DNA of 38,295 nt from an uncultured Planctomycetaceae bacterium (GTDB lineage Bacteria; Planctomycetota; Planctomycetia; Planctomycetales; Planctomycetaceae). The stretch covers positions 1 to 38,295 of the forward strand of contig CALFOL010000429.1 of NCBI GenBank assembly GCA_937919915.1, read 5' to 3'. Shown here piece by piece: positions 18,379-26,339 of this stretch. The notes beneath the pieces are model-generated. The model had not been told where the DNA came from. It was given only the letters and a program-made list of their open reading frames with translations, and ran no database searches. Within the stretch, counting starts at the first letter, position 1, and each line of letters begins with the position of its first letter. A program made the translations under genes and the position numbers.

Positions 18379-19191
18379 ATGTCTCGCATTTTCCAGGTAT
18401 TTACTGACGCTTCTCAGGCCAATCGCATGGCCTTTATGCCGTTTATTACTGCGGGAGACCCTTCGACAGAAACGACAGCCGCAGTGCTGAAGGGGCTTAG
18501 AGACGCGAACGTGGATCTGATCGAACTCGGATTTCCCTACAGCGATCCGATCGCGGACGGCCCTGTGATTCAGGCCTCCTACACGCGAGCGTTAAACGCC
18601 GGAATTACTGTTGAAGCGATTTTCGGCATGATGCAGTCTCTGAAGAACGAGAACCTTCCGCCGGTGTTGGCCATGGTTTCGTTTGCGATTATCTTTCGAG
18701 TCGGGGGCGAAAAATTCGCCCAACGCGCAGCCGATGCAGGGTTCAGTGGGTTGATTATTCCCGATTTGCCGGCTGATGAAGCTACGGAAATGTCGGCTAC
18801 TGCGAAGTCGCATGGACTGGATGTGGTACAGCTGATTGCACCGACGACGACGGCTGCTCGTACGCAGCAAATCCTCGATGCATCAACCGGTTTTGTCTAC
18901 TGCGTTTCTGTAGCCGGAACAACCGGGGTGCGGAAAGAACTGCCTGCAGAATTGATCGACCAGCTTAAACAGCTGCGAAAGGCAACGGACATGCCACTGG
19001 CCGTGGGTTTCGGAATCAGCGGCCCGGATCAGGTTTCCGAACTGGATGGCGTCGCTGACGGCGTGATCGTCGGATCGGCAATTGTGCGACTGATGGCCGA
19101 AGCAACTTCCCCGGAAGCTGCCGCGACCGCCGTTCGAGATTACGCAGCAACAATGCGACAGGCGGTCGAAGGCGTCAAGCCGTCAAGGTAG
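18379..19191 (+). CDS. trpA: Tryptophan synthase alpha chain
   Basis: Cleaves indole-3-glycerol phosphate to indole and glyceraldehyde 3-phosphate, passing indole to TrpB. It is 270 residues, the normal length, and a TIM barrel. The catalytic pair falls exactly where expected: E49 in L-I-E-L-G-F-P-Y-S-D-P and D60 in A-D-G-P-V-I-Q. The phosphate-binding V-G-F-G-I-S and the V-I-V-G-S-A-I-V near the C-terminus are intact, and V-S-V-A-G-T-T-G-V-R matches the mobile loop region. No trpB, trpC or other trp gene is in the window, so the pathway is dispersed. Confidence 0.97.
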   Translation: MSRIFQVFTDASQANRMAFMPFITAGDPSTETTAAVLKGLRDANVDLIELGFPYSDPIADGPVIQASYTRALNAGITVEAIFGMMQSLKNENLPPVLAMVSFAIIFRVGGEKFAQRAADAGFSGLIIPDLPADEATEMSATAKSHGLDVVQLIAPTTTAARTQQILDASTGFVYCVSVAGTTGVRKELPAELIDQLKQLRKATDMPLAVGFGISGPDQVSELDGVADGVIVGSAIVRLMAEATSPEAAATAVRDYAATMRQAVEGVKPSR

Positions 19192-19218
19192 ACGAGTTCC
19201 GACAAGCACGAAGCCCAG

Positions 19219-19252
19219 GCGAGTGAACCCTGTTCGCCCTCTATTCACTCGC
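19219..19252. terminator. Intergenic hairpin between converging trpA and lactonase genes
   Basis: GCGAGTGAA (19219-19227) and TTCACTCGC (19244-19252) form a perfect 9-bp stem around a 16-base loop. AAGCCCA and TGGGCT nearby could extend the pairing outward. There is no strong T-tract, so it may be a weak bidirectional terminator or just a REP-like palindrome. Confidence 0.45.
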
Positions 19253-19294
19253 TTCGCGTTTGGCTTGTATTTGGGCTCTTTTGCGAGAAAGACG

Positions 19295-20458
19295 CTATTC
19301 GTGACCGAACAGCACACAGATACACGATGGAGCATGCACAACGCTGCGATTGTAGCTCAGTTCTCCGCTGTCTGGATCGATCGCAAAGCTAGCCAGCGTG
19401 GATGAATCCTGTCCGGCCGCCAGCAACCACTTTCCACTCGGATCGATGTTAAAGTTGCGTGGCGTGGCTCCTCGGACGTTTTCTCGTTCGATGAATGTCA
19501 ATTCGCCGGTGTTCTGATCAATACGAAACGCCGTGATCGTGTCGTGTCCGCGATTCGCCGCGTACAGGAACTTTCCGGAAGGATGAACGCGCACTTCTGA
19601 ACAGCTCTTGAATTGCTCTTTCGCCAGCAGGTCGCGAGGGACGGTTTCGACAGTTTGTTTCGCTGTCATGGTTCCCGCTTCGCTGTTGTAGTCGAACACA
19701 GTAACCTTCAGGTCGAGTTCATGCAGTACGTAAATCCAGCGGGCATTGTTGTGAAACTTCATGTGACGTGGCCCGCCACCCGGAGCGATCTCGCCGAAGC
19801 CGTGTGGTTCAATATTCGATGCCGCGGCATCAACGCGGTAGATCACGACCTTGTCCAGTCCCAGGTCAGGCACAAACGCAAACCGATTGTCCGGAGAGAA
19901 ACCCGTCCAGTGAGCGTGCGATTTATCCTGCCGTTGCGGCACCGCCTTTGATCCGCCTTCATGCTTGATCAGTTGAGTCTGCTTGTTCAGCGATCCGTCG
20001 GCATTCAGCGAGAACACGCCTGTCGAACCGCCGCCGTATTGTGCGGTCAGCAGCGTGCGACCAGTGGAGTCAACGGAAACATGGGCTGCACCGCCATCAT
20101 TGATTTCGGCCGAGTTCATGAACGCAAGCGTTGTCCGCCCAGGCTTCTCCTGAATTTCATAGGCCGCCACCGAAGGTTTTCCGTCAAGGCTGCCCACGGC
20201 GTACAGTCGAGCCAACGTGGGATGCATTGCCAGGAATCCGGGGCCCGAAATTTCTGCAGCTAGTTCCGGCTCAGACAGCTTTCCATTGTCTGTGTTCAGA
20301 GTACAGCGATAGATCCCTTTGCTGTTTCTGCCGTTGGCCGTGCCCAGCCAAACGTCGATTGCATTCGGCTGTTGTGCGACAATTGGTCCGGCGGCCGTGG
20401 CCACGGCTATGGCAACCAGCAATGTGAGATTCATTACATTCAGGAACGTTGATTTCAT
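19295..20458 (-). CDS. Secreted lactonase-family beta-propeller protein (6-phosphogluconolactonase/Pgl-like)
   Basis: A 387-residue protein of the lactonase family (YbhE/Pgl fold, seven-bladed propeller). The ATG at 20458 is chosen because GGAGAAG lies about 8 bp upstream and a signal peptide follows at once (cleavage after about A-Q-Q). A frame open to 20632 adds only unlike sequence. Family landmarks: V-W-L-G-T-A-N near the start, A-H-V-S-V-D-S-T-G-R-T-L-L-T-A-Q-Y-G-G-G-S, K-S-H-A-H-W-T-G-F-S-P-D-N-R-F-A-F-V-P, and P-S-G-K-F-L-Y-A-A-N-R-G-H-D. With an export signal it is unlikely to serve the cytoplasmic pentose phosphate pathway. A sugar lactone is the likely substrate type, not shown. Confidence 0.88.
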   Translation of the reverse strand: MKSTFLNVMNLTLLVAIAVATAAGPIVAQQPNAIDVWLGTANGRNSKGIYRCTLNTDNGKLSEPELAAEISGPGFLAMHPTLARLYAVGSLDGKPSVAAYEIQEKPGRTTLAFMNSAEINDGGAAHVSVDSTGRTLLTAQYGGGSTGVFSLNADGSLNKQTQLIKHEGGSKAVPQRQDKSHAHWTGFSPDNRFAFVPDLGLDKVVIYRVDAAASNIEPHGFGEIAPGGGPRHMKFHNNARWIYVLHELDLKVTVFDYNSEAGTMTAKQTVETVPRDLLAKEQFKSCSEVRVHPSGKFLYAANRGHDTITAFRIDQNTGELTFIERENVRGATPRNFNIDPSGKWLLAAGQDSSTLASFAIDPDSGELSYNRSVVHAPSCICVLFGHE

Positions 20459-20761
20459 TGCTGCGTCTTCTCCACCGCGTAATTTGAACGTTATGTTCAC
20501 ATCATTGCAGTTCCCTGGGTCCGTGAAAAGTCTGCCAATTCCTTTCGAACCCATGTTTCCTGGGCCGATTGACTGACCCATCGGAAATTTCGGGAGGTCT
20601 CCTTGCCACAGATTGGGAAACAGCCGATTCACGCATTGAAGTGTGCTCGCGCGACCGCGTACAATCTCCGTCGAATACTCTCAGCCGGTGTTTCCGGCAT
20701 TCTGTGGATCACCAGGTGGTGGTTCAATCTAATCAACTCGTTTTCAATTAGGTGGAAGACA

Positions 20762-21094
20762 ATGCGAAAGCAACTGTTGTGCCTGATGTTGGTAGCAGCG
20801 GCCGGATGTGCCGAGCAGCCAGCATCAGCGCCGACGGCATCTGCTACAGTAGATGGCAATACCGTCACCCTCGCGAAGTTCACGTGCGATGCCATGACCT
20901 GAGGCGGATGCCGTGCAACGGTCACCCAGACCTTGCAAGCGCTACCGGGTGTAGCGACCGTGGAAATTGATGCAAACAACCGTACAGCGACTGTTTCCGG
21001 AAAACCTGAAGCATTCGTCGTCGCCGACGCTGTCGAAGCGTTGAAGAAGTGCGGCTTCCCTGCTGACAAAACAGAAGAACTGAGCGGTTCTTAG
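20762..21094 (+). CDS. Candidate selenoprotein: HMA-domain lipoprotein with in-frame TGA (Sec47)
   Basis: Reading through one TGA at 20900-20902 gives an uninterrupted 110-residue protein ending at TAG 21092-21094. AGGTGG sits 7 bp before the ATG. Residues 1-15 are a signal peptide and C16 a probable lipidation site (V-A-A-A-G-C). Residues 30-102 match a heavy-metal-associated (HMA) domain: V-D-G-N-T-V-T-L, A-M-T-U47-G-G-C50, L-P-G-V-A-T-V-E-I-D and A-L-K-K-C97-G-F. TGA occupies exactly the first Cys of the family's M-T-C-x-x-C. A weak hairpin (GCCGT/ACGGT, loop GCA, 20910-20922) begins 7 bases after TGA, where a bacterial SECIS would lie. An extra Cys42 is close by. Alternative: a pseudogene with a nonsense change, though the downstream frame looks fully maintained. 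A strong terminator follows. Confidence 0.72.
20910..20922 (+). promoter_or_regulatory. Possible SECIS-like hairpin after the in-frame TGA
   Basis: GCCGT and ACGGT can pair (one G-U) around a GCA loop, starting 7 bases after the TGA. Two more G-C pairs may form below an internal loop (20906-20907 with 20925-20926). Bacterial SECIS elements lie inside the coding region just after the UGA and are poorly conserved in sequence. The stem is short, so this is only suggestive. Confidence 0.35.
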
Positions 21095-21143
21095 CAGCTC
21101 GCGACAACAACATTCATCTCAACACCTGTCGAGATTGATACAG

Positions 21144-21174
21144 GCTCGGTCAACGTAGTTGGCCGAGCTTTTTT
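21144..21174 (+). terminator. Rho-independent terminator of the candidate selenoprotein gene
   Basis: GCTCGGTCAAC (21144-21154) and GTTGGCCGAGC (21158-21168) form an 11-bp stem with one G-U pair and a GTA loop, followed directly by six Ts. It sits 50 bp after the TAG at 21092-21094. Its position supports a transcript that continues past the internal TGA. Confidence 0.88.
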
Positions 21175-21268
21175 GTTGGCGGTGCCCCAACACACGAAGC
21201 ACCAGAGAGTGAATTGACGCAATCGAATGCCGCTGGATTCGGCATAGGTGCTGCCAGTCGTGATTTGA

Positions 21269-21329
21269 TGTGCCACTGGCTTTGCCAGTGCCGTGGAGCA
21301 CCAGAAACACGGGCAAAGCCAGTGGCACA
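21269..21329. repeat. REP-like inverted repeat
   Basis: TGTGCCACTGGCTTTGCC (21269-21286) is the exact reverse complement of GGCAAAGCCAGTGGCACA (21312-21329), separated by 25 bases. The left arm contains its own small palindrome, CACTGGC-TTT-GCCAGTG. A related fragment (CAGTGCCAGTGCCACAC) occurs near 26254-26270. This looks like a dispersed extragenic palindrome between the selenoprotein terminator and the membrane protein gene. Confidence 0.7.
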
Positions 21330-21382
21330 CAAACCATCAATTTCATGCTGACGAGACGACTGGCTTGGTGCCTCGGTCGCGG

Positions 21383-22366
21383 CTATGCCGCTTTCCGTCC
21401 TCGCGGCGTTTTCTTTTTCGCAGGTTGCTTTTGTCGCAGGGGCTGCCCTGTCTTATCCTCGAGCGAAATATTCGCCACAGTGATGTCGGGGGCCTCAAGC
21501 TCCGGAGCTTCCGCAACGGCTGTCGTGCATTGAGATGTCGGACGGATCTGTTCTGCAGTTGCTGGAGGATCGTTGTTAACGAAAGCGACAAAACGGCAGT
21601 GGAGCAACATCGCTGCGAAACCGAAGTTCACTGACAACAGCAGCATCTGGTTCAGTGTCGCCTGGTCGATCACACTCCGCGACGATGTATGGATCAACAT
21701 CAAACGCACAGTCATCACCAGCAGCGCCGTCACCAGCGCACCCTGTGACCAGACATTGCGACTCATGTCCGGAATGACTTGCCCCAGCACAACGAGACAA
21801 AACAGCAGGGCAGGAACCAGCACCACCGCTGGGCGAGCTGCCTGGACGGGGCCCGTAACAAGGGTAATGATCCCGACAATGGCGTCCGGAATGATCACGT
21901 CTGTGCCTGTAAGCATCGTGATTCCAGCACAAACAGCTCCGGCTCCCAGCCATTTCCACCAACGATAGCGGCCGCGGAAATCCAGTGTGCTGTGCGATCG
22001 AATCCAGCCAATAAAGAACGCAAACTGGCCGGACAACAGTAATAGCAGGCCTGTCGCACCCTCAACAGGAAATTCGGCCCGTTCCACTCCCGAAGACGTT
22101 GCGGCGCGTTCCCACCAGATGACGGCCAGCACCGCGGAAAAGACGCCGAGCAGAACACAGACGTGCTTCCACAAACGCGGTGAAACGAATCGTCGCAACA
22201 ATTGAGAGCTATTTGGAAATGCGTCGGCAAACACCGTGCTCGCAGAATCTCTCCCAGGTTCGGCTGGGAAAAAATCGTCGAACAACTGTTGGTCATGTTC
22301 ATCGTGTGACAGTCGCCGACGTCGGCGATCTCCAGCGTCTTTTGCGCCCGCGAATCCGTTTCCCAT
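21383..22366 (-). CDS. Membrane protein of unknown function with basic C-terminal tail
   Basis: About 327 residues from the ATG at 22366. A frame open to 22489 adds 41 residues with random composition. The N-terminal about 65 residues are charged and cytoplasmic-like (R-R-R-R-R-L-S-H-D-E-H). Six to eight hydrophobic helices span about 70-265, including a W-x-W-W-K-W-L-G loop region. The remaining about 60 residues are an Ala/Pro/Thr linker ending in a strongly basic tail (K-K-K-T-P-R-G-R-K). No catalytic or transport motif was recognised. It is the last of three same-strand genes after the ATP-grasp and enolase-superfamily genes, but 268 bp separates it from the latter. Confidence 0.65.
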   Translation of the reverse strand: MGNGFAGAKDAGDRRRRRLSHDEHDQQLFDDFFPAEPGRDSASTVFADAFPNSSQLLRRFVSPRLWKHVCVLLGVFSAVLAVIWWERAATSSGVERAEFPVEGATGLLLLLSGQFAFFIGWIRSHSTLDFRGRYRWWKWLGAGAVCAGITMLTGTDVIIPDAIVGIITLVTGPVQAARPAVVLVPALLFCLVVLGQVIPDMSRNVWSQGALVTALLVMTVRLMLIHTSSRSVIDQATLNQMLLLSVNFGFAAMLLHCRFVAFVNNDPPATAEQIRPTSQCTTAVAEAPELEAPDITVANISLEDKTGQPLRQKQPAKKKTPRGRKAA

Positions 22367-22634
22367 GCTGCCCACCGTGGTGAATGACCGTATCCTGCAA
22401 ACGGCCGACAATTTCGACAGCCACATGCATCGGCAAATTCTGCCGACGGATTTCCGAACAGAGAGACACTCCATTCGAGTCATCGTCACATTCGGCGAGC
22501 CCCTCCAGTTTCAGGCCAGCAGTCGAGATTCATCACGGGAATTCGCTATATTGAAGACAGCTGTACCGAACGTTTCCGTCGTTCATCACCGTTGGTTTTC
22601 CGGCGACCAGACGCCTGGGGCCACTCCGGCCTGA

Positions 22635-24098
22635 CTATTCATCCTGTCGTTCCGACTTCCGCACGATCCTTTCAGACGTGGTCGGCGCCGCAGCAAGGTC
22701 ATCTATTTTATCCACACCCGTTGCTGACCATGACGGGCTCTGGAAACCAAGTCCGCTTTCCGACAGGCGGCCCGTTCCGACTGTTCCATCTGTGATGTTG
22801 AACATTTCGGGGTACCGCTTCGCCCACTTGGTATTTGGGCCTGGGCAATACTGCCGGGCGTTGCCTTCGATCGCTGAGACGCCCGGAATTCTCGCCGCCA
22901 GACTGCACGACTGCAGGAACGATGCTCCAGGACAGGTCAGGTCCTGCACACACAGAAACATTCCGAATTTCTGAGCAGCCGCGGCGGCCAGTAGAGACTC
23001 GGTCTGTCCTTTGCACGCCTTTAACGCGACACCGGAATAGCCAAGTTCCCGACACCTCATCAAAGCATCGAAGTCGACCAGTGCTTCATCGATCACAACA
23101 GGCTTCAGTTTGGCGACCTCGTGCATCTTAGCGGCAGACGCTGCTTCGAGGTCACGGCTGGTCGGTTGCTCGATGTACTGAATTCGATCGTATGCTGCCG
23201 CGGAACTTTTCTTCACGCGTTTCAGGAATTCGATCACGTAGTCAGCAGAATCACACTTCTCATTGAAGTCACAACTGTAGAACCACTCTCCACAGCCGCG
23301 TGCTGCCTGAGCTGCCCCGGCGACTTTTTCGATGGCCAGAACTCGATCGATGTCCCAGTCCAGATTGTCGCCCGCCAGTTTGATTTTTAGATGTGTTAGT
23401 CCGTCGGCTGCGATCCATTCGACCAGTGTTACCGGCAGGCTGTCGTTGGGCCGGTCTGTGACGTCGCCGTCAGTCAGTGGATCGAGGGCTCCCACGAGAT
23501 GGTAAAGCGGCAGCTTGGCCGTTGGTTCTCGCAGTGTATATTGATCCAGGTATTCGCCTGCGAATTGATCATCCAGAAAATAAGACAGGTCTTCGTTACA
23601 GTATTGCGCAGACAGCAGATTATAGCTGTTGGTTTTGTGTACACGCCCAAACGCATCGTGCAGCGCGGCGTCGATCGAACTGGTTGCGACCAGCTGTGCG
23701 AGTTGAGGCAGTGGTTCTGACAGTGACAGCCGTTCCGAAACTTTTTTCGCCTGATGATGAAACTCAGCACCGACGTTAAATTGAATTTCAACAGGGTGTC
23801 CGTACTCAGGATAGCTTGCGAATAGCTCGCCGAATTTTTCGGCGTAGGCTTTCATCGCTGCTTCGGCTGCCGCCGGTTCCACGTCTGCGGATGGCCATGC
23901 CCACACGTTGCCAACGGGCATACTTCCGAAGCCCTTAGCCTGGTTGCCTGTGCGAGTTTCCACGTTCACGCAGGCATTGATCAGATATGTGTGGTCAACA
24001 ACACGGCCGCCAAACTTAAGCGGTGCTCGGAAAGTTACGGGATCGAAACTAACTTCAACATCCAGAATGCGGATGTCTGTGGACTTTTCCTGTGTCAT
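22635..24098 (-). CDS. Enolase-superfamily enzyme (mandelate racemase/muconate lactonizing type)
   Basis: A 487-residue protein with the two-domain enolase-superfamily layout. The N-terminal capping domain is about 1-160; the barrel is about 195-440. Catalytic landmarks: K238-I-K240 (the KxK base pair), D277-F-N-E, Y-I-E310-Q-P, I-D337-E338 and L-K360-A-C-K, so the metal-binding Asp/Glu/Asp set and both catalytic lysines appear intact. It is longer than the usual about 370 residues of MR/MLE enzymes, with extra sequence at about 60-130 and 205-225. Specific reaction (epimerase, dehydratase or cycloisomerase) cannot be read from sequence. It lies 130 bp after the ATP-grasp gene. Confidence 0.85.
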   Translation of the reverse strand: MTQEKSTDIRILDVEVSFDPVTFRAPLKFGGRVVDHTYLINACVNVETRTGNQAKGFGSMPVGNVWAWPSADVEPAAAEAAMKAYAEKFGELFASYPEYGHPVEIQFNVGAEFHHQAKKVSERLSLSEPLPQLAQLVATSSIDAALHDAFGRVHKTNSYNLLSAQYCNEDLSYFLDDQFAGEYLDQYTLREPTAKLPLYHLVGALDPLTDGDVTDRPNDSLPVTLVEWIAADGLTHLKIKLAGDNLDWDIDRVLAIEKVAGAAQAARGCGEWFYSCDFNEKCDSADYVIEFLKRVKKSSAAAYDRIQYIEQPTSRDLEAASAAKMHEVAKLKPVVIDEALVDFDALMRCRELGYSGVALKACKGQTESLLAAAAAQKFGMFLCVQDLTCPGASFLQSCSLAARIPGVSAIEGNARQYCPGPNTKWAKRYPEMFNITDGTVGTGRLSESGLGFQSPSWSATGVDKIDDLAAAPTTSERIVRKSERQDE

Positions 24099-24228
24099 TG
24101 GTCTGCCTTAGCGTCTCCTGCCGGATGTGAATTGAAATGGGAGTTTTACGTTTCGTGTTGACGTTTGTTAGCAGAAACGCCAAAAACGTACGAGTTCCAA
24201 AGGGTGCTAGTGCCACGAATTTTCAATG

Positions 24229-25497
24229 CTATTTGATAACTCCGAAAATCCCTTGAATTTCCCGGTTTTGTCGGGTAATGCCCCCTGTCATTCGCTCCGA
24301 AAACGTGTCCGCCAGCAGCTCTTGAAGCGTATCATCGGTCAGGTTCGCATCCAGATTAAGATAAACAGAACAAAACGGCGTTCCCTGAGGGATCATCGCC
24401 TGAGTTCCGGGAAGGTCGGCCAACCATACTCGGGCAGGGTTTTCGGGGGGGTGTCGGCCTAGCTTCTGCATCGCCGTTAGTTGCTTTGTTGATATTTGGA
24501 TATCGCATTCCGCGTACATAATCAGCCGCGCTAAAGGCGTTGTGGCAGCCGCGTGATCCCCATCGGGAAGTCGTGGCGAATGCGACAGTTCATCGTACGC
24601 CGCCAGGTGCAAACTGACATGGCCTGGCGAATCCCTTTTAGCGAGCTCATGAAGTTCATGTGACGCCGTCAATCGTGGATTGACTTCGATCACAAAAACC
24701 TCACCGCCCTGCACAATCACGTCCACGCCGAACAGTCCCCGAATGGGCCACCGATTGCCAAGGCACTGTCCAATCTTCTGAAACTGTTGTTGCAGCTGCA
24801 ATGACACACGCACGGGCCCAGCATTCCCGCAAAACCAAAACGGCGGCGCATTCAATGCTGCGCAGCCCGATAACTGCAATGCGCAGCCCAGTAACCGCAC
24901 GTTGGAATCCAAACGGCAGAACGTTGCCGACATCGGCACGCCGTCGATAAATTCCTGCAGGTAGTGTCGTTCGGGCAGTGGTTCCTGTTTCCATGTTGCG
25001 AAATCGAAGTTTTGCACCCCTTGTCCGCCCGCGGTTTGAGTCGACTTCATCAGCCAGCGTTCGTTCGGCGACGGAGGTGCACCGGCGAGTTGTGGCGGGT
25101 GTGTTTGACCGCAGACGTATCTCGGCATCCGGCAGTCGCCAGCAGCCAGGACCGGGAACAGGATTTCCGGGTCGCGAAGTTCACGAATCATTGTCTCCGC
25201 TGGCGAGAGTACCGGACGTTGTCGCCGGAGCGCGGCCATGACTTCGAAATCGTTCTCAATGCCCCCAACTGCGATCAGCGGCACGTCGTCCTGGATATCG
25301 GCCAGGACGTCGGGAACCTCTGAGAATCGTTGAACCGTTTTCAGACCTGCCAGAGTTCCGAACTGTTGAAACACCAGTTTACGCAGGTCTTCGTCCCCGA
25401 ACATGTCCACGCAGAGGGGTCGCAGGCCGTCCCGCACAGCGGATTCTGCCAGACTTCTCACGCTGGCGCCGGCCAGAATCAGATCGGGATGTTTCAT
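24229..25497 (-). CDS. ATP-grasp ligase (COG2232-like)
   Basis: About 422 residues from the ATG at 25497. The frame is open to 25608, but the preceding 37 residues look non-conserved and overlap the tpx promoter region. The N-terminus (D-L-I-L-A-G-A-S-V-R-S-L-A-E-S-A) is a Rossmann-like pre-ATP-grasp domain. R-W-L-M-K-S-T-Q-T-A-G-G-Q-G-V covers the ATP-grasp lysine and glycine loop, Y-L-Q-E-F-I-D-G the adenine-binding edge, and F-V-I-E-V-N-P-R-L-T-A-S-H-E the Mg-binding end. It resembles predicted carboligase-like enzymes that accompany tetrahydromethanopterin C1 genes in methylotrophs and planctomycetes. That link is from memory of the family, not shown here. Confidence 0.78.
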   Translation of the reverse strand: MKHPDLILAGASVRSLAESAVRDGLRPLCVDMFGDEDLRKLVFQQFGTLAGLKTVQRFSEVPDVLADIQDDVPLIAVGGIENDFEVMAALRRQRPVLSPAETMIRELRDPEILFPVLAAGDCRMPRYVCGQTHPPQLAGAPPSPNERWLMKSTQTAGGQGVQNFDFATWKQEPLPERHYLQEFIDGVPMSATFCRLDSNVRLLGCALQLSGCAALNAPPFWFCGNAGPVRVSLQLQQQFQKIGQCLGNRWPIRGLFGVDVIVQGGEVFVIEVNPRLTASHELHELAKRDSPGHVSLHLAAYDELSHSPRLPDGDHAAATTPLARLIMYAECDIQISTKQLTAMQKLGRHPPENPARVWLADLPGTQAMIPQGTPFCSVYLNLDANLTDDTLQELLADTFSERMTGGITRQNREIQGIFGVIK

Positions 25498-25659
25498 TTG
25501 GCAAAATTCATCTACGGCACGTATCCGATTCGTCGCAGGACCTCGCTCTTTTTCTTTGGCGAAGAGCGGCGTTCTTCCCGCGGTTGCAACCCGACCAGGA
25601 AACGACATACTACGCGCCTGAACCCAATCGCGACTTTACCATTCATTCAGGAGATAAAA

Positions 25660-26178
25660 ATGTCAGAGATTCGTAGTGGCGCTGTCACACTTAAAGGAGG
25701 TCCTATTGACCTTGCCGGAGCCGCGTTGAGCGTAGGAGCCGCAGCGCCGGACTTTTCGCTGCAGAGTATTGGGCTGGAAGAAGTAAGTCTCAGCAGCAGT
25801 GCCGGAAAAACAAGAATTATCGCCACTGTGCCGTCTTTAGATACCGGTGTCTGTCACGATGAAACGCGCAAATTCAACGAGCACGCCGCTGGTCTGGAAA
25901 ATACAGAAGTCATCGTCGTCAGTATGGACCTGCCGTTCGGTCTGAAACGCTGGTGCGGTGCTGAAGGCATCGAAAATGTGAAGACACTCAGTGCTCATCG
26001 CTGCACAAAGTTCGGCGAAGACTACGGTGTGCTGATTAAGGGCGGACCGCTTGATCGCTGTCTTGCTCGCGCTGTCTTCGTAGTTGGTGCTGACGGAAAC
26101 CTGAAGCATGTTGAGTACGTTTCAGAAACCACTGAACACCCAAACTACGATGCCGCTTTGGCTGCTGCCAAAGGCTAA
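25660..26178 (+). CDS. tpx: Thiol peroxidase (atypical 2-Cys peroxiredoxin)
   Basis: Reduces hydrogen peroxide and alkyl hydroperoxides with thioredoxin as reductant. It is 172 residues, normal for Tpx. The ATG at 25660 has AGGAGATAAAA directly upstream, an excellent ribosome site that overrides the longer open frame. The peroxidatic Cys65 lies in V-P-S-L-D-T-G-V-C-H-D-E-T-R-K-F-N, and the resolving Cys99 in R-W-C-G-A-E-G-I-E-N-V, the standard Tpx pair. Extra cysteines occur in H-R-C and D-R-C. It diverges from the ATP-grasp gene and ends in a strong terminator before the purine nucleoside phosphorylase gene. Confidence 0.96.
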   Translation: MSEIRSGAVTLKGGPIDLAGAALSVGAAAPDFSLQSIGLEEVSLSSSAGKTRIIATVPSLDTGVCHDETRKFNEHAAGLENTEVIVVSMDLPFGLKRWCGAEGIENVKTLSAHRCTKFGEDYGVLIKGGPLDRCLARAVFVVGADGNLKHVEYVSETTEHPNYDAALAAAKG

Positions 26179-26285
26179 CATCCCAGTAAAGAACGTGCAT
26201 TCCGGCCTGCCAGTGCTTATCTGATTCACAACACAGGAAAGCTTCAGCACTTGCAGTGCCAGTGCCACACAATCGCTCTCGTAAC

Positions 26286-26330
26286 AGCAGCGGCTCATTA
26301 TTTCTTTTTGAGCCGCTGCTTTCGTTTTTC
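26286..26330 (+). terminator. Rho-independent terminator after tpx
   Basis: AGCAGCGGCTCA (26286-26297) and TGAGCCGCTGCT (26309-26320) form a perfect 12-bp stem around an 11-base T-rich loop, followed by TTCGTTTTT. It ends only 10 bp before the next ATG, so the following gene either has its promoter inside this short region or relies on read-through. Confidence 0.9.
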
Positions 26331-26339
26331 ACCAGGTAA

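Noticed and set aside
20762-20902. A 46-residue truncated lipoprotein ending at TGA
   Set aside because: The frame after the TGA completes an HMA domain to a proper stop and terminator, and the TGA sits on a motif cysteine, so stopping there is less likely than Sec insertion.
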